DNA of 36,036 nucleotides from the NCBI GenBank assembly GCA_004802705.1, contig SGPL01000351.1, positions 1 through 36,036 on the forward strand. Direction: 5' to 3'. The notes below the pieces were generated by a model. It was given only the letters and a program-made list of their open reading frames with translations, was not told the DNA's origin and ran no database searches. Both the position numbers and the translations under genes were made by a program. Positions 20,807-30,911 of this stretch are shown one piece after another. The stretch is from Bondarzewia mesenterica. Taxonomy: Eukaryota > Basidiomycota > Agaricomycetes > Russulales > Bondarzewiaceae. Numbering within the stretch: the first letter of the stretch is position 1; each line of letters begins with the position of its first letter.

Positions 20807-21102
20807 TCACCAATAAACTTTGGCTGGAGGGATATGTGACTTCGGCTTGCCGGCGAGCATACTACAAGAAGGGGTAAGTTGAACAGTCCAAAGGTACGAA
20901 GTCATTTGTATGTCCTCATAGAATGAGAGGATTACCTACCTTGGTTTCCGGTATTGATTCCACACGACTGCCAGGAATAAGGTCTCAAGCGTGCCAAAGA
21001 GGATCAGACTCTGCAGGGATGCAATAAATCAGTCGGTCAATGGTGCCATCGAGACGAGTTACTCACCGGCTTCCGAGCAGCGAAGACAAGAGGCAGAGCC
21101 AT
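20807..21102 (-). CDS. Small single-helix protein, 53 residues
   Basis: Exons in transcript order: 21102-21067, 21010-20940 and 20861-20807. The introns are 56 and 78 bp with GTGAGT/CTGCAG and GTAGGT/TTGTAG borders, all phase-consistent. The product starts MALPLVFAARKP, continues SLILFGTLETLFLAVVWNQY (a hydrophobic helix, residues 13-29 or so), then RKPSMLAGKPKSHIPPAKVY and a final Trp. Length, a short basic lead and one helix resemble small mitochondrial inner-membrane or ER-membrane subunits, but I do not recognise the family. A clear TATA box lies 119-127 bp upstream (21221-21229). Support comes from clean splice sites and the TATA box; homology support is lacking. It converges on RRP1, with 212 bp between. 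Confidence 0.6.
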
Positions 21103-21220
21103 GATAAATGTGAGAGGATGAAAAGTCTAGGAGACTTGAGATACAAGAGTTGGAAGAGGTGTTTAGGTGCGAATGCGATGTGATGCTCGAAGCTGATGTG
21201 CATTTTGGCCTCGCTATACC

Positions 21221-21229
21221 CCTTTTATA
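21221..21229 (-). promoter_or_regulatory. TATA box upstream of the 53-residue protein gene
   Basis: The minus strand reads TATAAAAGG, a strong TATA consensus, 119-127 bp before the ATG at 21102. This supports the small gene as transcribed. Confidence 0.55.
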
Positions 21230-22020
21230 TGCGTGGACGCCACCCCCATCATCGGCTAGGATGATAGACGAAATCGCATGAGTTTAGTCGGATGATAGTA
21301 GTAGCTCTTCCAGAATCGTCGAGACTGATCTTCAGTGCGCGCGCGACTGTTCTCGACGGCGACAAAGGCGCTAAGTAGCGCAAACTAGGAAGTAAACGGA
21401 TCATAGACCAAGTCTAGGATAGAGGACAGTTCTCGACAGCAAGAGGATGAGGCTTGGTTCGGGCTGGATTCGAGCCTCGAGGCTAGCAGACAGGCTGAAA
21501 ATGTTGCGCGATTCCGGGGTGGCACCATTTCCCCGCGTATGTCATTTTTCATTAAGGTGCAAATGCACTTGAATGAGCGGAATGGAGAAGCAGCAAGTCT
21601 GGAGTTGCAGAAGTTGGGCCTGGGTGGCGGCGGTGCAAGCGGTGAGTAGGAAGAAATCGGTATTTTTCAATCCATCATTGCCGATTCCTCCCGATCCACC
21701 TTCTCTCGAGTCTCATTCGGCAAGACTCGGCTGGCAAACTCATCAACTATGTGCAGATTCCAGAATGCCTCTCGAGTCTCAAATGCCTCTCGACCTTCGA
21801 GTCAAACTCGGAATCTCATGGTGTATAGGCAGGTATAGGTTCACTACACCAGGGCTGCTTGGCGAACACTTTGCGAACACTCATGGCAAACTGTTGTTTT
21901 TGTGTTGTTTTTGAGGCGTCGACTCCAGTCTTCGATGACTTTCACTCGTCCTGACGGTCTTGCGGGAAGGTACTTATACTTGACCCTTACCAGCTCCCTT
22001 ACCTTCATTACGCCTCTTCA

Positions 22021-22173
22021 TGCTGGCTGGCTGGCTTGGAAACATGATGTACGCGCGGGCGGTGCGTGCGCTCATTTTTTCGCACTATGCAAAGCACGAC
22101 CCTGCACGACCGCTGTTGTTCTCTCGTCCAGGTAAAATGTTGTACGGTATGCACCGGTATACATCAGTGCACT
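22021..22173 (+). repeat. First copy of a diverged direct duplication
   Basis: This segment shares ordered blocks with 22232-22375: GTGCGTGCGCTCATTTTTTC versus GTGCGTGTACTCATTTTCTT, then GCAAAGCACGAC versus GCAAGGCACAAC, ACCGCT, TGTACGGT and CAGTGCACT. The offset is about 205-210 bp. It looks like an old tandem duplication of non-coding sequence. Confidence 0.5.
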
Positions 22174-22231
22174 CTGCCATCTGAATCCGTACACTGGTGG
22201 CAAGGCAATCGCCCCTTTCCTTTACTATGAT

Positions 22232-22375
22232 CGATTTCGTGCTGGCCTGAGCCTGGCGTGGTGCATTCATGCTACGTGCGTGTACTCATTTTCTTCGCCC
22301 TGTGCAAGGCACAACCGCTATTGGAGTCGAGGTTTATGCTGTACGGTTTGCTCTGGCATGCATACAGTGCACTGT
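22232..22375 (+). repeat. Second copy of a diverged direct duplication
   Basis: Partner of 22021-22173, with the same block order and scattered substitutions and small indels. No coding frame is kept in both copies. Confidence 0.5.
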
Positions 22376-24106
22376 ATGAGCACGTCAAGCTTCACCGGCT
22401 TCGCACACGACAAAATGCGCCGCATCTCTCCATCTCACTCGTGTATTTCGTGAAATATATGCGCAGAGCCATGCTGCGATATCAACGACTGATTCTTTCC
22501 TCTTTACTTGTGCATCAGACGCGCCCGGCGCTCGCTGGAGCTTCGAAGCACTTCGAAGACGCATGCATGTACTGCGGAATGCCTCCCATGACCCTTCACC
22601 CCGCGTTCTCGACTTGTCTATACCCAAATCGAAGTAGATCTTGACTGCGTGGACTGCGTGGACTGCGTCGAACGCACACTCAGTGCAAAGTCACCAGCTT
22701 CTAATCCGCCAGCTCTACTTACACCGTAGTAGTACGGTCAGACGACCGACCCAACCCAATCCTCCCAATCTCTCTCACCGCGCATCCATCTATCTCTAGC
22801 AATACTGCATCCCAAGAATCAAAACCACGCAACGCCGCAGCGCATCACGAGTCCTCATTTCGAGCATCTGACCCTCTCTTTCCTTCCCCTCAACCCTATC
22901 CGCGCAGCAAACTCTCACTTCCCCGTGTCCCCAGTAAACACCGCACACGCACCTATAAGAAGGCCTCCTGCAGAATCTCCTGTCTCTTCGGCACTCTCTC
23001 CTCAGTGCTGGGAGTGCCCCCGCGCCGGCGCCGGCTCCCGTTTTCGCACCGAGCTTAGGGTCAGACTTTCGCTCGCGTGCGATGGGGGGGGGGTTATAAT
23101 CATCGCACACTAACGCGAGTATTGTTTTAGTGAGCATTCTTGTGTACTTCCCAACTGTGCCTTTGCTGAGCGATCTCGTCTCCCCTTTCGCCTTCCCTTC
23201 ATTGCCACTGGCCCTGTTCATCTTCTTTTTATTCATTTTTTCTCTCACTTTCTTATTGTTTTGAATTTTGTTACACATACAGGCTTGGTGAAAAGCCAGG
23301 AGCCTGCTTGGCGCCGGTTTTTTAAACACGGACTGATAAGACCATTTGCGGAGTGTCGTTAGCTCGTGAGTGCTTTCTTTTTCATATCCTACACTGTGAC
23401 AAGTCCGATTTTTCCTTAACACGATCGTGCCTTGCAGCGCTTGAGAGGCCTGCTAAAGGGAATTTGGTCCACCCCGCCCACACCCATACCCACTCACGAC
23501 CGCGGAACACTCCCAACTACACACGATCCTTCATTCGTCTCATTCCTTCTATTGCACACGCCGGTGTAGAACATTTGTAGCATTAGGTGGCGTCGTGCAT
23601 TCACATTCTTTTTATCCATCACGATCATTTCAGTTCGCCCGATCTCAGTTCCCCGGTCACACGCTAATATTCTTACATTCATTTGAAAATATTACCCCCA
23701 TCGTCAAATGAACGAATAGAGGACGAACGAATGCAAAACGCACGTCGCCCACCGACAAGCAACAAAACGAGATCAACGCGCATGGCAACAATGTCATTTC
23801 TTTGAATGTGATATCTATACACGCAGGACTCGATCCAACGTCGCCAGGGGTAAGCTTGTACTGTTTGGATAAATCACTACAACAGCGATTTTTTTTGTAC
23901 ACTATGTTTTGCATACTACTCTGCCCGCTCACCGCAGAGCACAGCGTGAACAATTTCTACTGCGAGCCCCTACAAAAGGATGGCAGCAAAATATAAAAAA
24001 CGCAATCGTGAGTACACACAAAGGCACGAATAATGAATAATGGATGCACAATGGTACATGTACAGACGTCGGCAGCGACATTAACGAACATCATTACAGT
24101 CTTCTT

Positions 24107-26608
24107 CTACAAGTCCGGTAACTCTCTTTGCAGCAGTCTCGTCCAAGTGCTCTCCTTCCACCAGTCATCCATCGCATCGATCCTATCCCACAACGTTTCC
24201 TCATCGACGCCGTAAATCTCGTACTTCCCACCGTTCAGTGGGTTGCCGTCTCGACTGGCCACCTCGAGTGCGGCCCTGTTCTCGCCGCTATAGGGAATGA
24301 AGGTGAGTGGTCATTTCTAGCTCCGGGAGGGGGAGAGAGTCATACCGTAGCAACTCGAGGAGCTCTTTTCGATCTGGGAAGAAGAGGCGGGGCTCGAGGA
24401 CGGCCAGAATCGCTAACGAAGCCCTGTACAAAAACGAATCCCCTTCCAGCAGGATGACGTCCCAAACTCGAGCACACGCATCGAAAGGCAGGTGGTCCAA
24501 GAACATCGGTACGATCCATTCTGGAAGATACGCGGACGGCGAGATCTGGTGCTGCTTGAAGTTGAAATAAACTGGAGACAACAATCAGTATCCACATGGA
24601 AAATGCAATGAATGTAAGTCACTCTTCGGCATCCCATCGGCTAACAAGGTGTCAAAAATCCTGCGGGGAACTAAGTTCGCGTGAAATCCAAAGGACGTGG
24701 TTTTCATTACCTGTAGTAAGCTTCAACCTGGGTGCTGTATCGTCAACGTAAGAAGCTAAAGACAATCATGGCATTTCGAACGACTTACATCCTCTTTCGT
24801 CGCCAAACCACCGTAGAACGAACGCATACAATGCCGTTCTAGTAAATTCCTCATGACGATGAATCCCTGTACGGGAGGCATATTCAGGAGGATCATAGCC
24901 GCGACCCTCGCGATGCCTAGCACGTAGCCTAAGCCTTCGTCAGATCGGGCGACGACCCATGCATAGAGCATATCTTTGAGATCTTGATACATAGGCCCCA
25001 TTTCTGAGTGGAAGATGTGTAACGAAGGTAATGTTTTGGATACGTCTCGTTCGATGAGACTTAGGGTGGTCGTCGGAAAAGTGCCCGCTGCCAAGGCACG
25101 CTTAGCCCGTGCGAGACATGTCCGGTATGAGTCTGGCATAGGCAGAATCAATAACACGAAGTACGGTCGAGGATATAGGTTTATTCACCTTTACTGAGGG
25201 CAAGTGCGTTCCCGACTGCACGCTCCCACAGGACTGCTCGGAGGTTTGTTGGTATTCCAGCCCACCAGAGTTTTCGCAACGCAGGGATCTCGTTAACTAC
25301 GCGCCAGTCTGGCAAGATCTCCCTTTCCCATATGTGCAATGACTCTTCGACCTTGAGCTCTCGAGCGAGTCTCCGCTCATTCAATGCTTTTCGACGCTTC
25401 TCCTCTAGGAAAATTTCGCCATATGTCGCTGTATAAAAAAAAATTGATTGGCATATATCACTCACCTGCGACACGGCTCTGCTTCATCATCTTCTCCCAG
25501 TCAGCCATATGCTTTTTGTCCTCTGCGCGGCTTTTTTGGAGGCAAAAAAGATGGTCTTGTCTTGCTGACGACCTGTTCAAAGATACTGGGGCCCGTAGAA
25601 CGTGTGGGTCTGTGACTGGTTGACGGTCGAGGTAACGCTGCAGCTGCCACGGACGACGGAGTGGAAGATGGTATGGGGAGAGAAGGCGTTGAGACAGATT
25701 TCTGGGTGGGACCGGAAGCCGAAGGCGTTTTTGGCTCTTCATGAGACACTCGATTCGGTACGTCCAGATGGACAGCATCTTCAGCGAGGGAAGAGCGAGG
25801 CGGGATTTCGACAGGAACAGGATGGGGCTCAGAGGCGTCGATATGAACAACTGGATACGCATCGGCTTCAGGATCATGGTCATGACCATGATCTTCTTCA
25901 CCTTCGAGGTTGATTTGTGTGTCATCAGTACCGTCGTCAACAGGACTGGTGGGTTCACCGGCACGGTCCTGGTTCAGGGTCTGATCAGTAAGTTCGACAT
26001 GGGGAGAGCCTAGAGATATCTGATCAAACTGAGAAGACAACTGGCGAGTGTCAAGCGCCGGTGGGGATGCATAGATATCAGGGGGCGAACGGGAGTCAGC
26101 AAACCCGCTATACGAAGTAGACTGTGATGGTGAACGGGCGCCATGACCATTGATATCAAGGGTTGAGACCGAATCATCCGGGGCACCAGATGCAGGAGAT
26201 TTGTCGGTTTGACTGTCATCAAATTCGTCCGACTCGTCAAGAGAAATGGAGAGGTTCTTGGCCAACTCGGCGCGAATGGATGCGGAGGAGAAATCGAAGG
26301 TGGATTCGTGGTCATCGGCGTCGGAGAACGCATCGTCGAGGTAGAACGAAGTTGGGGGGGTTTTGGCGACGCGCTCCGGAATTACCACGTTAAGGTCGTC
26401 GTTTGTCCAAGCGTCACCATTGCTCATTGCGCTCTGCTGGTTAGTCTCAAGAGTAGAGATGGATAGCGTCGGCACAGCACCTCGGGCGACGAGCTCATCT
26501 CCAATGAGCAGCTCCACGTGACCTGACCCTTGACCGCGACGTCGACTCCAGGTGTTGGGCTTCCTTCTCCAATCCTCCCCACAGTACAACCACCTCCGGT
26601 TCAGACAT
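24107..26608 (-). CDS. TBC (Rab-GAP fold) domain protein, catalytic fingers replaced
   Basis: Exons in transcript order: 26608-26528, 26436-25466, 25428-25189, 25132-24789, 24727-24711, 24660-24623, 24571-24346 and 24287-24107, giving about 698 residues. Residues 28-340 are low-complexity, rich in Ser, Asp and Pro. A coiled segment (ADWEKMMKQSRVA) leads into the TBC domain from about residue 360: WWAGIPTNLRAVLWERAVGN, then the normally catalytic IxxDxxR motif as IERDVSK (Lys at 463), the YxQ motif as YVL (Leu at 502), then IYFNFKQHQISPSAYLPEW and ARVWDVILLEGD. TBC proteins activate Rab GTPases; with both fingers changed, GAP activity is doubtful. The A run on the minus strand at 25532-25537 has one base too many (six for five) at PPK|SRAEDKK. 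The first exon (MSEPEVVVLW) is less sure; MSNGDAWTNDD is a possible start. The 17-nt exon 5 is very small. Confidence 0.88.
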
Positions 26609-26703
26609 AGCGAGTATCAGGAGAGTCGGCCTCTTCAAAGATAAGGTGAGTGCACTGTGCCATCCATAAAATTGGCCATCTGACGGCGTGTCTAAGTTAT
26701 GTC
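26609..26703. promoter_or_regulatory. 95-bp head-to-head promoter of the TBC and GCP4-like genes
   Basis: The two proposed start codons are divergent and only 95 bp apart. Any promoter must lie inside one of the transcription units or be shared. The plus strand also shows an intron-like GTGAGT at 26646 and TTGCAG at 26708-26713, so a 5' UTR intron of the GCP4-like gene is possible and would move its real start. Confidence 0.4.
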
Positions 26704-29083
26704 ATGATTGCAGAAGTCCTTCTCGTTCTGGCAGGGCATTCCTCCTCTCTGTTCCCGAAGGACCATACAATCCATCCAGCATTCGAGTCTTTGCTTCATC
26801 CAGGCGAGCAGCAATGTCTCGAAGCCCTTGGACATATCGCGTTTCGGTACCGCAAAATCAAAGCTGCGTCTTCTACCCTGGCGCGTTCCCCGTCGCGCTA
26901 TATATGCGCGCTGTGCTCGACGTTGAATCAGATACTGAAGGATGAGTATGAGACGCTCGTCGTCGAAACGGAAGCGAAGGTCCTGAAGCGCGATTCTGGA
27001 TTAGTTGCGAGTGGTTCCTTCGTGCCTCTGTCCTCTATTCGCGCAGTTTTTGCTGAATGGGACGCTCCGTTCATTGCACTGGAGTCCCTCATTAATCAGC
27101 TTCAGTCTCAGAAAACCTGGCACCCTGGCCCTCTAATTGATATGCTCCTGCTACGCTCATTAACTGGGACGCACCGAATAGCAGCCATTATGTCGCGTCT
27201 CTCGGTCGCTGTACAACGCGTCTGGCGAACTCAGCTCATCGCATTCTTGGTACACGGTAGTTTGGCATCTGTCGAGCCTCTTGCTTCGAAGGACTACACT
27301 CTGGTTGAGGGGTCCTTACCCTCATGCGTCTCGGCACTGTCGCGAGACTCCATCGCGTATGTTGGCCGTGCCATCGGGACTGTGAAAGCCGCCAAACTGC
27401 AAGAACAGCTTCCTCGTAGTCTTGCGTCGGAGCACACGAAGTTGTTGGAAGGCGTACTTGCTGAAGATCAACATGCGTTTGATCAGGTCATTGCTGAGAT
27501 TCGAACGAATATCAGCGAGTGGCTCTGGCTTCATGTCCTCACTCAGAGAGATGTTGAGGATGCTGTCGATTCACTGTGCGTCACTCCTACATGTCATTTA
27601 TTGAGACTCGATGGCTGCCATTATGATTGACCATTTCTACAGGGCTAATTACTTCCTCATACGAAACGGCGAGTTCAGCCTTTCATTGATTCGTGAGATT
27701 GAGCGCCTGAAATTGTCTCGCCTTACGGCTCGTTCGGGACCTTCTATCATGATTCGCGAGCAAGATCTCCACCTCGCGTTACTACGAGCCTCTTTAGGCA
27801 CAACGGCTCAGCATGATCCATCTCTTTCCCGGCTTCGTTTCCGACTTCCCTCAGGTCCCCTCCGCCCTTTGCTTCCCTCCTTGAAGGATCCAAAAAACCT
27901 TGCATCCTCACTCAGCAGCAGCGCTTTTGAAGAAACTACCTTTGACGACCTGCTCCTTGGGACACCCCTCAATCTCACATACTCAGTCGAATGGCCTCTT
28001 GATCTATTCCTCCAGCCCATACGATCTCAAGATGTATGGTACCCTATTCGCGTACCTCTCTTCCCTTCGTAAAACCCACACGCGAATACACACTTGCTGG
28101 ACATCTTTGTCCATCGCCCAACGCGCGCGTCGCCGTTGGACAGGTCTAGGTGAAGGCGGGACGGTCGAAGATTTGAATGCTCGAAAGCTGCTTCTNCGAT
28201 GCGGTTGGGGTGTCGTGCGGGAGATGAGTTGGTTTTTGGATAACCTACTCGGATATGTTATGATAGACGTGATAGACGTCGAGTTTCGNAGGCTCAAACG
28301 CTTGTTGATCAATCCACAGAAAGAGAGCAGAGGCCAGGGAGCGGCGCCGACAGCAAGGGAGAGGGCGTCTTCTAGGGCAATCCCACTGGCGGATCCTGCT
28401 CAGTCGGTCTCTTCCCTCCCACCTACNGANCTCAATCCTGCACCCTCTTCTGCACCCCTTGATTTCACNACCCTGCGCACCATTCACAGTACGTATCTGG
28501 AACGGCTCCTAGTCGGGAGCCTTCTAGCGAATTCTGCGCTGACGGCAATCATACGGCCGATTTTTGAGCTTTGTGAGCAGTTTGTGGCGCAAGTGGAGAG
28601 ATGGGGAGGGGATATATTGCCTGCNTTGTTGTTTGAAGGGAGCTTGGCGGAAGGGGGCAATAAGGTGGGCGAAATGGTCAAGGAGCGATGGGGTGTTGTT
28701 GCGGAGATTAGCAAGGTCGGTCAAATTCTTCTCGACTGCTCTTTCNAGNGTNAATTGATNTACNCGTTTNACAGACATTTCACACTTTGCTGGAGGGTTT
28801 CTACGAGCAAGTNTCTCTNTCGACGTCTCAGCAGCCTTTTGCGGGAAGAGCGGACGCGTCGAAGTCGGTGCTGATCAATAACACTGTCAATGCCTCCCTC
28901 TTTCCTCACACTCTCNNTTCTTTTCGGACCAAGNACGGGAAGCGNATGGAAGCGGATGNTGACGTCCGTCGGCATGCTGAGCGGCTGCTCTTGCGGTTGG
29001 ACTTCAANGGGGAGCTNTCGAAACCAAAAATAANGAAAGGTGCGTCGGAAGCGGACATTTTGAGGCAGGGCGGTCTTGCGTGA
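26704..29083 (+). CDS. Spc97/Spc98 family, gamma-tubulin complex component 4-like
   Basis: Gamma-tubulin complex proteins build the ring that nucleates microtubules at the spindle pole body. Exons: 26704-27575, 27643-28715 and 28775-29083, giving about 750 residues. The start MIAEVLLVLAGHSSSLF matches the GCP4 type. The N-terminal GRIP1 part includes LHPGEQQCLEALG. The C-terminal GRIP2 part includes the hallmark WPLDLFLQPYDLKMYGTLF, SLRKTHTRIHTCWTSL and ARRRWTGLGEGG, and ends TLLEGFYEQVSLSTSQQPF. One base must be skipped in CCC at 28016-28018 to join LFLQ to PYDLKMYG; as printed the frame shifts there. Ten or more N calls lie after 28196, so single residues are unknown. A GCP5/GCP6 assignment is possible, but length and start favour GCP4. 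Confidence 0.87.
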
Positions 29084-29204
29084 TTCTGGGCGAATCATAT
29101 GCATCGGTATTGTGTTTGNATTTGCATCATCTANTGTACTTCTTCATCGACNATGGTTTTGTTACATACTGGAGNCGACTTTGTTCGCCATTTGTACGTG
29201 GATA

Positions 29205-29210
29205 AATAAA
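29205..29210 (+). terminator. Possible polyadenylation signal of the GCP4-like gene
   Basis: AATAAA lies 122 bp after the stop codon and before the pyrophosphatase start. Position and sequence fit a poly(A) signal, but fungi do not require it. Confidence 0.35.
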
Positions 29211-29345
29211 ATGGCGGCATGATCAATCAGCCAAAGAGATCGGAAGGTTGACGAAAAGGAGCNGAAATCTAAGCGGATTGATCAGAGATAATCGCCTGAC
29301 CAGTGACAGCGAGAGTTATTTGGATCTCGTTTGAGGTGCTAACCC

Positions 29346-30655
29346 ATGTCCAAAGCGCTCGCNCGTCTTGCCCATCAATCCCGTCTACTCTCTTCTGCCT
29401 CTACCATGGCTACTCGTGCGTCGTCTCTGGCATCGTCAACCCGTAGCTCTCCCTGATAATTTTTGTCGCAGAATACACTCCTCGTCTCATCGGTGCTCCC
29501 AACACCCTTGGTACGCCTTTCTGTCATTCTAGCTTNGATATTCCAAATTCATCTGCGTTCATCAGACCATCGTGTCTACGTTGAACAAAACGGCACTGTT
29601 GTCTCTCCCTTNCACGACATCCCGCTTTTCGCCGACCAGAACAATGGCATCCTCAACATGATCGTTGAGGTGCCCCGCTGGACCAACGCTAAGATGGAGA
29701 TTTCCAAGGAGGAGCCTTTCAATCCTATCAAGCAGGACATCAAGAAGGGCCGTTTGCGCTTTGTCCGCAACTGCTTNCCTCACCACGGCTACATCTGGAA
29801 CTACGGTGCCTTCCCTCAGGTGCGTTCTGCTTTACTTAATCTCACGTCCATCCTCCNCNATCTCTGATCTNCTCACTCATGNATNTTTNTATAGACCTGG
29901 GAGGACCCCTCTCAGTCGCACGCAGAGACCAAGGCCAGNGGCGACAACGACCCTCTTGACGTCTGCGAGATCGGTGAGCAGGTTGGCTATGTCGGCCAGA
30001 TCAAGCAGGTCAAGGTTCTCGGCATCATGGCGCTCCTCGATGAGGGCGAGACCGACTGGAAAGTTCTTGTCGTCGACGTTCAGGACCCCCTCGCGTCCAA
30101 GCTGAACGACATTGAGGACGTCGAGAGACACCTCCCCGGTCTCGTCCGCGCGACCAACGAGTGGTTCCGGTTCGTTCTCTCTTTTTCTTCTTCTTTCCCG
30201 TGTCGCANCGGAAGTGCCTCACAATCATATGATTNNAGGATCTACAAGATCCCCGACGGCAAGCCCGAGAACCAGTTCGCTTTCTCCGGCGAGGCNAAAA
30301 ACAAGAAGTACGCCACCGAGATCATCCACGAGTGCCACGAGGCCTGGCGCCGCCTNATCACCGGTGAGAGCCCTGCAAAGACCCCGTCCTACGATCTCTC
30401 TATGTGAGCGATATCTCCGTCGATCTCTAGAAGTGACTCTTTATTGACCGGTCCACAGCCGCAATGTGACCCTTGAGAACTCTCCTGGCCACGTCAAGCC
30501 CAACGACCCAACTTACGCAAGCATCCCTCCTGACCTCAGGAAGCCCCCTGCGCCCATTGACCCTGCTAGTGAGTTTCATTTCTGTATTGCCAAGATAGCC
30601 GGCCAACAAGCTTTTAGTCTCCAAGTGGTTCTACATCTCTTCGGCGCAAGTCTAG
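29346..30655 (+). CDS. IPP1: Inorganic pyrophosphatase, soluble family I
   Basis: The enzyme hydrolyses pyrophosphate and pulls biosynthetic reactions forward. Exons: 29346-29415, 29472-29510, 29566-29819, 29895-30169, 30239-30403, 30459-30568 and 30618-30655, giving 316 residues from the first ATG. The metal-binding signature [12 protein letters not shown] is complete. [48 protein letters not shown] and the end [12 protein letters not shown] match eukaryotic enzymes. Two in-frame ATGs exist. The first gives the lead [20 protein letters not shown], basic and Ser/Leu-rich without acidic residues, a typical mitochondrial targeting peptide. The second (29406) gives [16 protein letters not shown], the cytosolic form. 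Several N calls fall inside the exons but do not break the frame. Confidence 0.95.
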
Positions 30656-30702
30656 CTCGACCAATCGCAGATCGCACGCGTGTTCACAAAATAATGAATG
30701 GA

Positions 30703-30708
30703 AATAAA
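30703..30708 (+). terminator. Possible polyadenylation signal of the pyrophosphatase gene
   Basis: AATAAA lies 47 bp after the stop codon, within the 256-bp convergent gap to POM152. Confidence 0.35.
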
Positions 30709-30911
30709 GGGCTCAGGAAGTCATTGGTTTACGCTTTGTGCCGCGCCTTACCAATTGCTGTGGCGCTTTGAAAGCGTCTGTAAATCAATGCACTGTAACA
30801 ATCTAGAACTCGTGGAATCTTGAATTAGTGCACCCGGTCGTAAACTATAGCTACAATTTTGTCGTCAATTGCGCGTTGCGTACAGACAATCAACGTCCCA
30901 CGAAATACTCT

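Larger units (their letters stand above)
21103..24106. other. 3-kb gene-poor region
   Basis: No gene can be built here on either strand. Contents: the promoter of the small protein gene (to about 21300), CTCGAG/GACTCGAG-rich sequence at 21705-21810, a diverged direct duplication at 22021-22173 and 22232-22375, three gactgcgt(g/c) units at 22643-22669, and a run of ten G at 23084-23093. A long minus-strand frame at 22796-23422 has low-complexity composition and no splice or motif support. The part next to 24107 should hold the TBC gene 3' UTR. A lncRNA cannot be excluded. Confidence 0.5.

Noticed and set aside
22796..23422. A 208-codon minus-strand open frame
   Set aside because: Composition is low-complexity (runs of Lys, Arg and Gly-Ala), no family motif is visible and it sits in repeat-rich sequence, so it is probably a chance frame.
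26437..26589. Frame MYCGEDWRRKPN as the N-terminus of the TBC protein
   Set aside because: It opens without an ATG in its own frame at that point (the listed start is not upstream of a clear leader) and reads as very basic text; the spliced MSEPEVV start or MSNGDAW is more plausible, although unproven.
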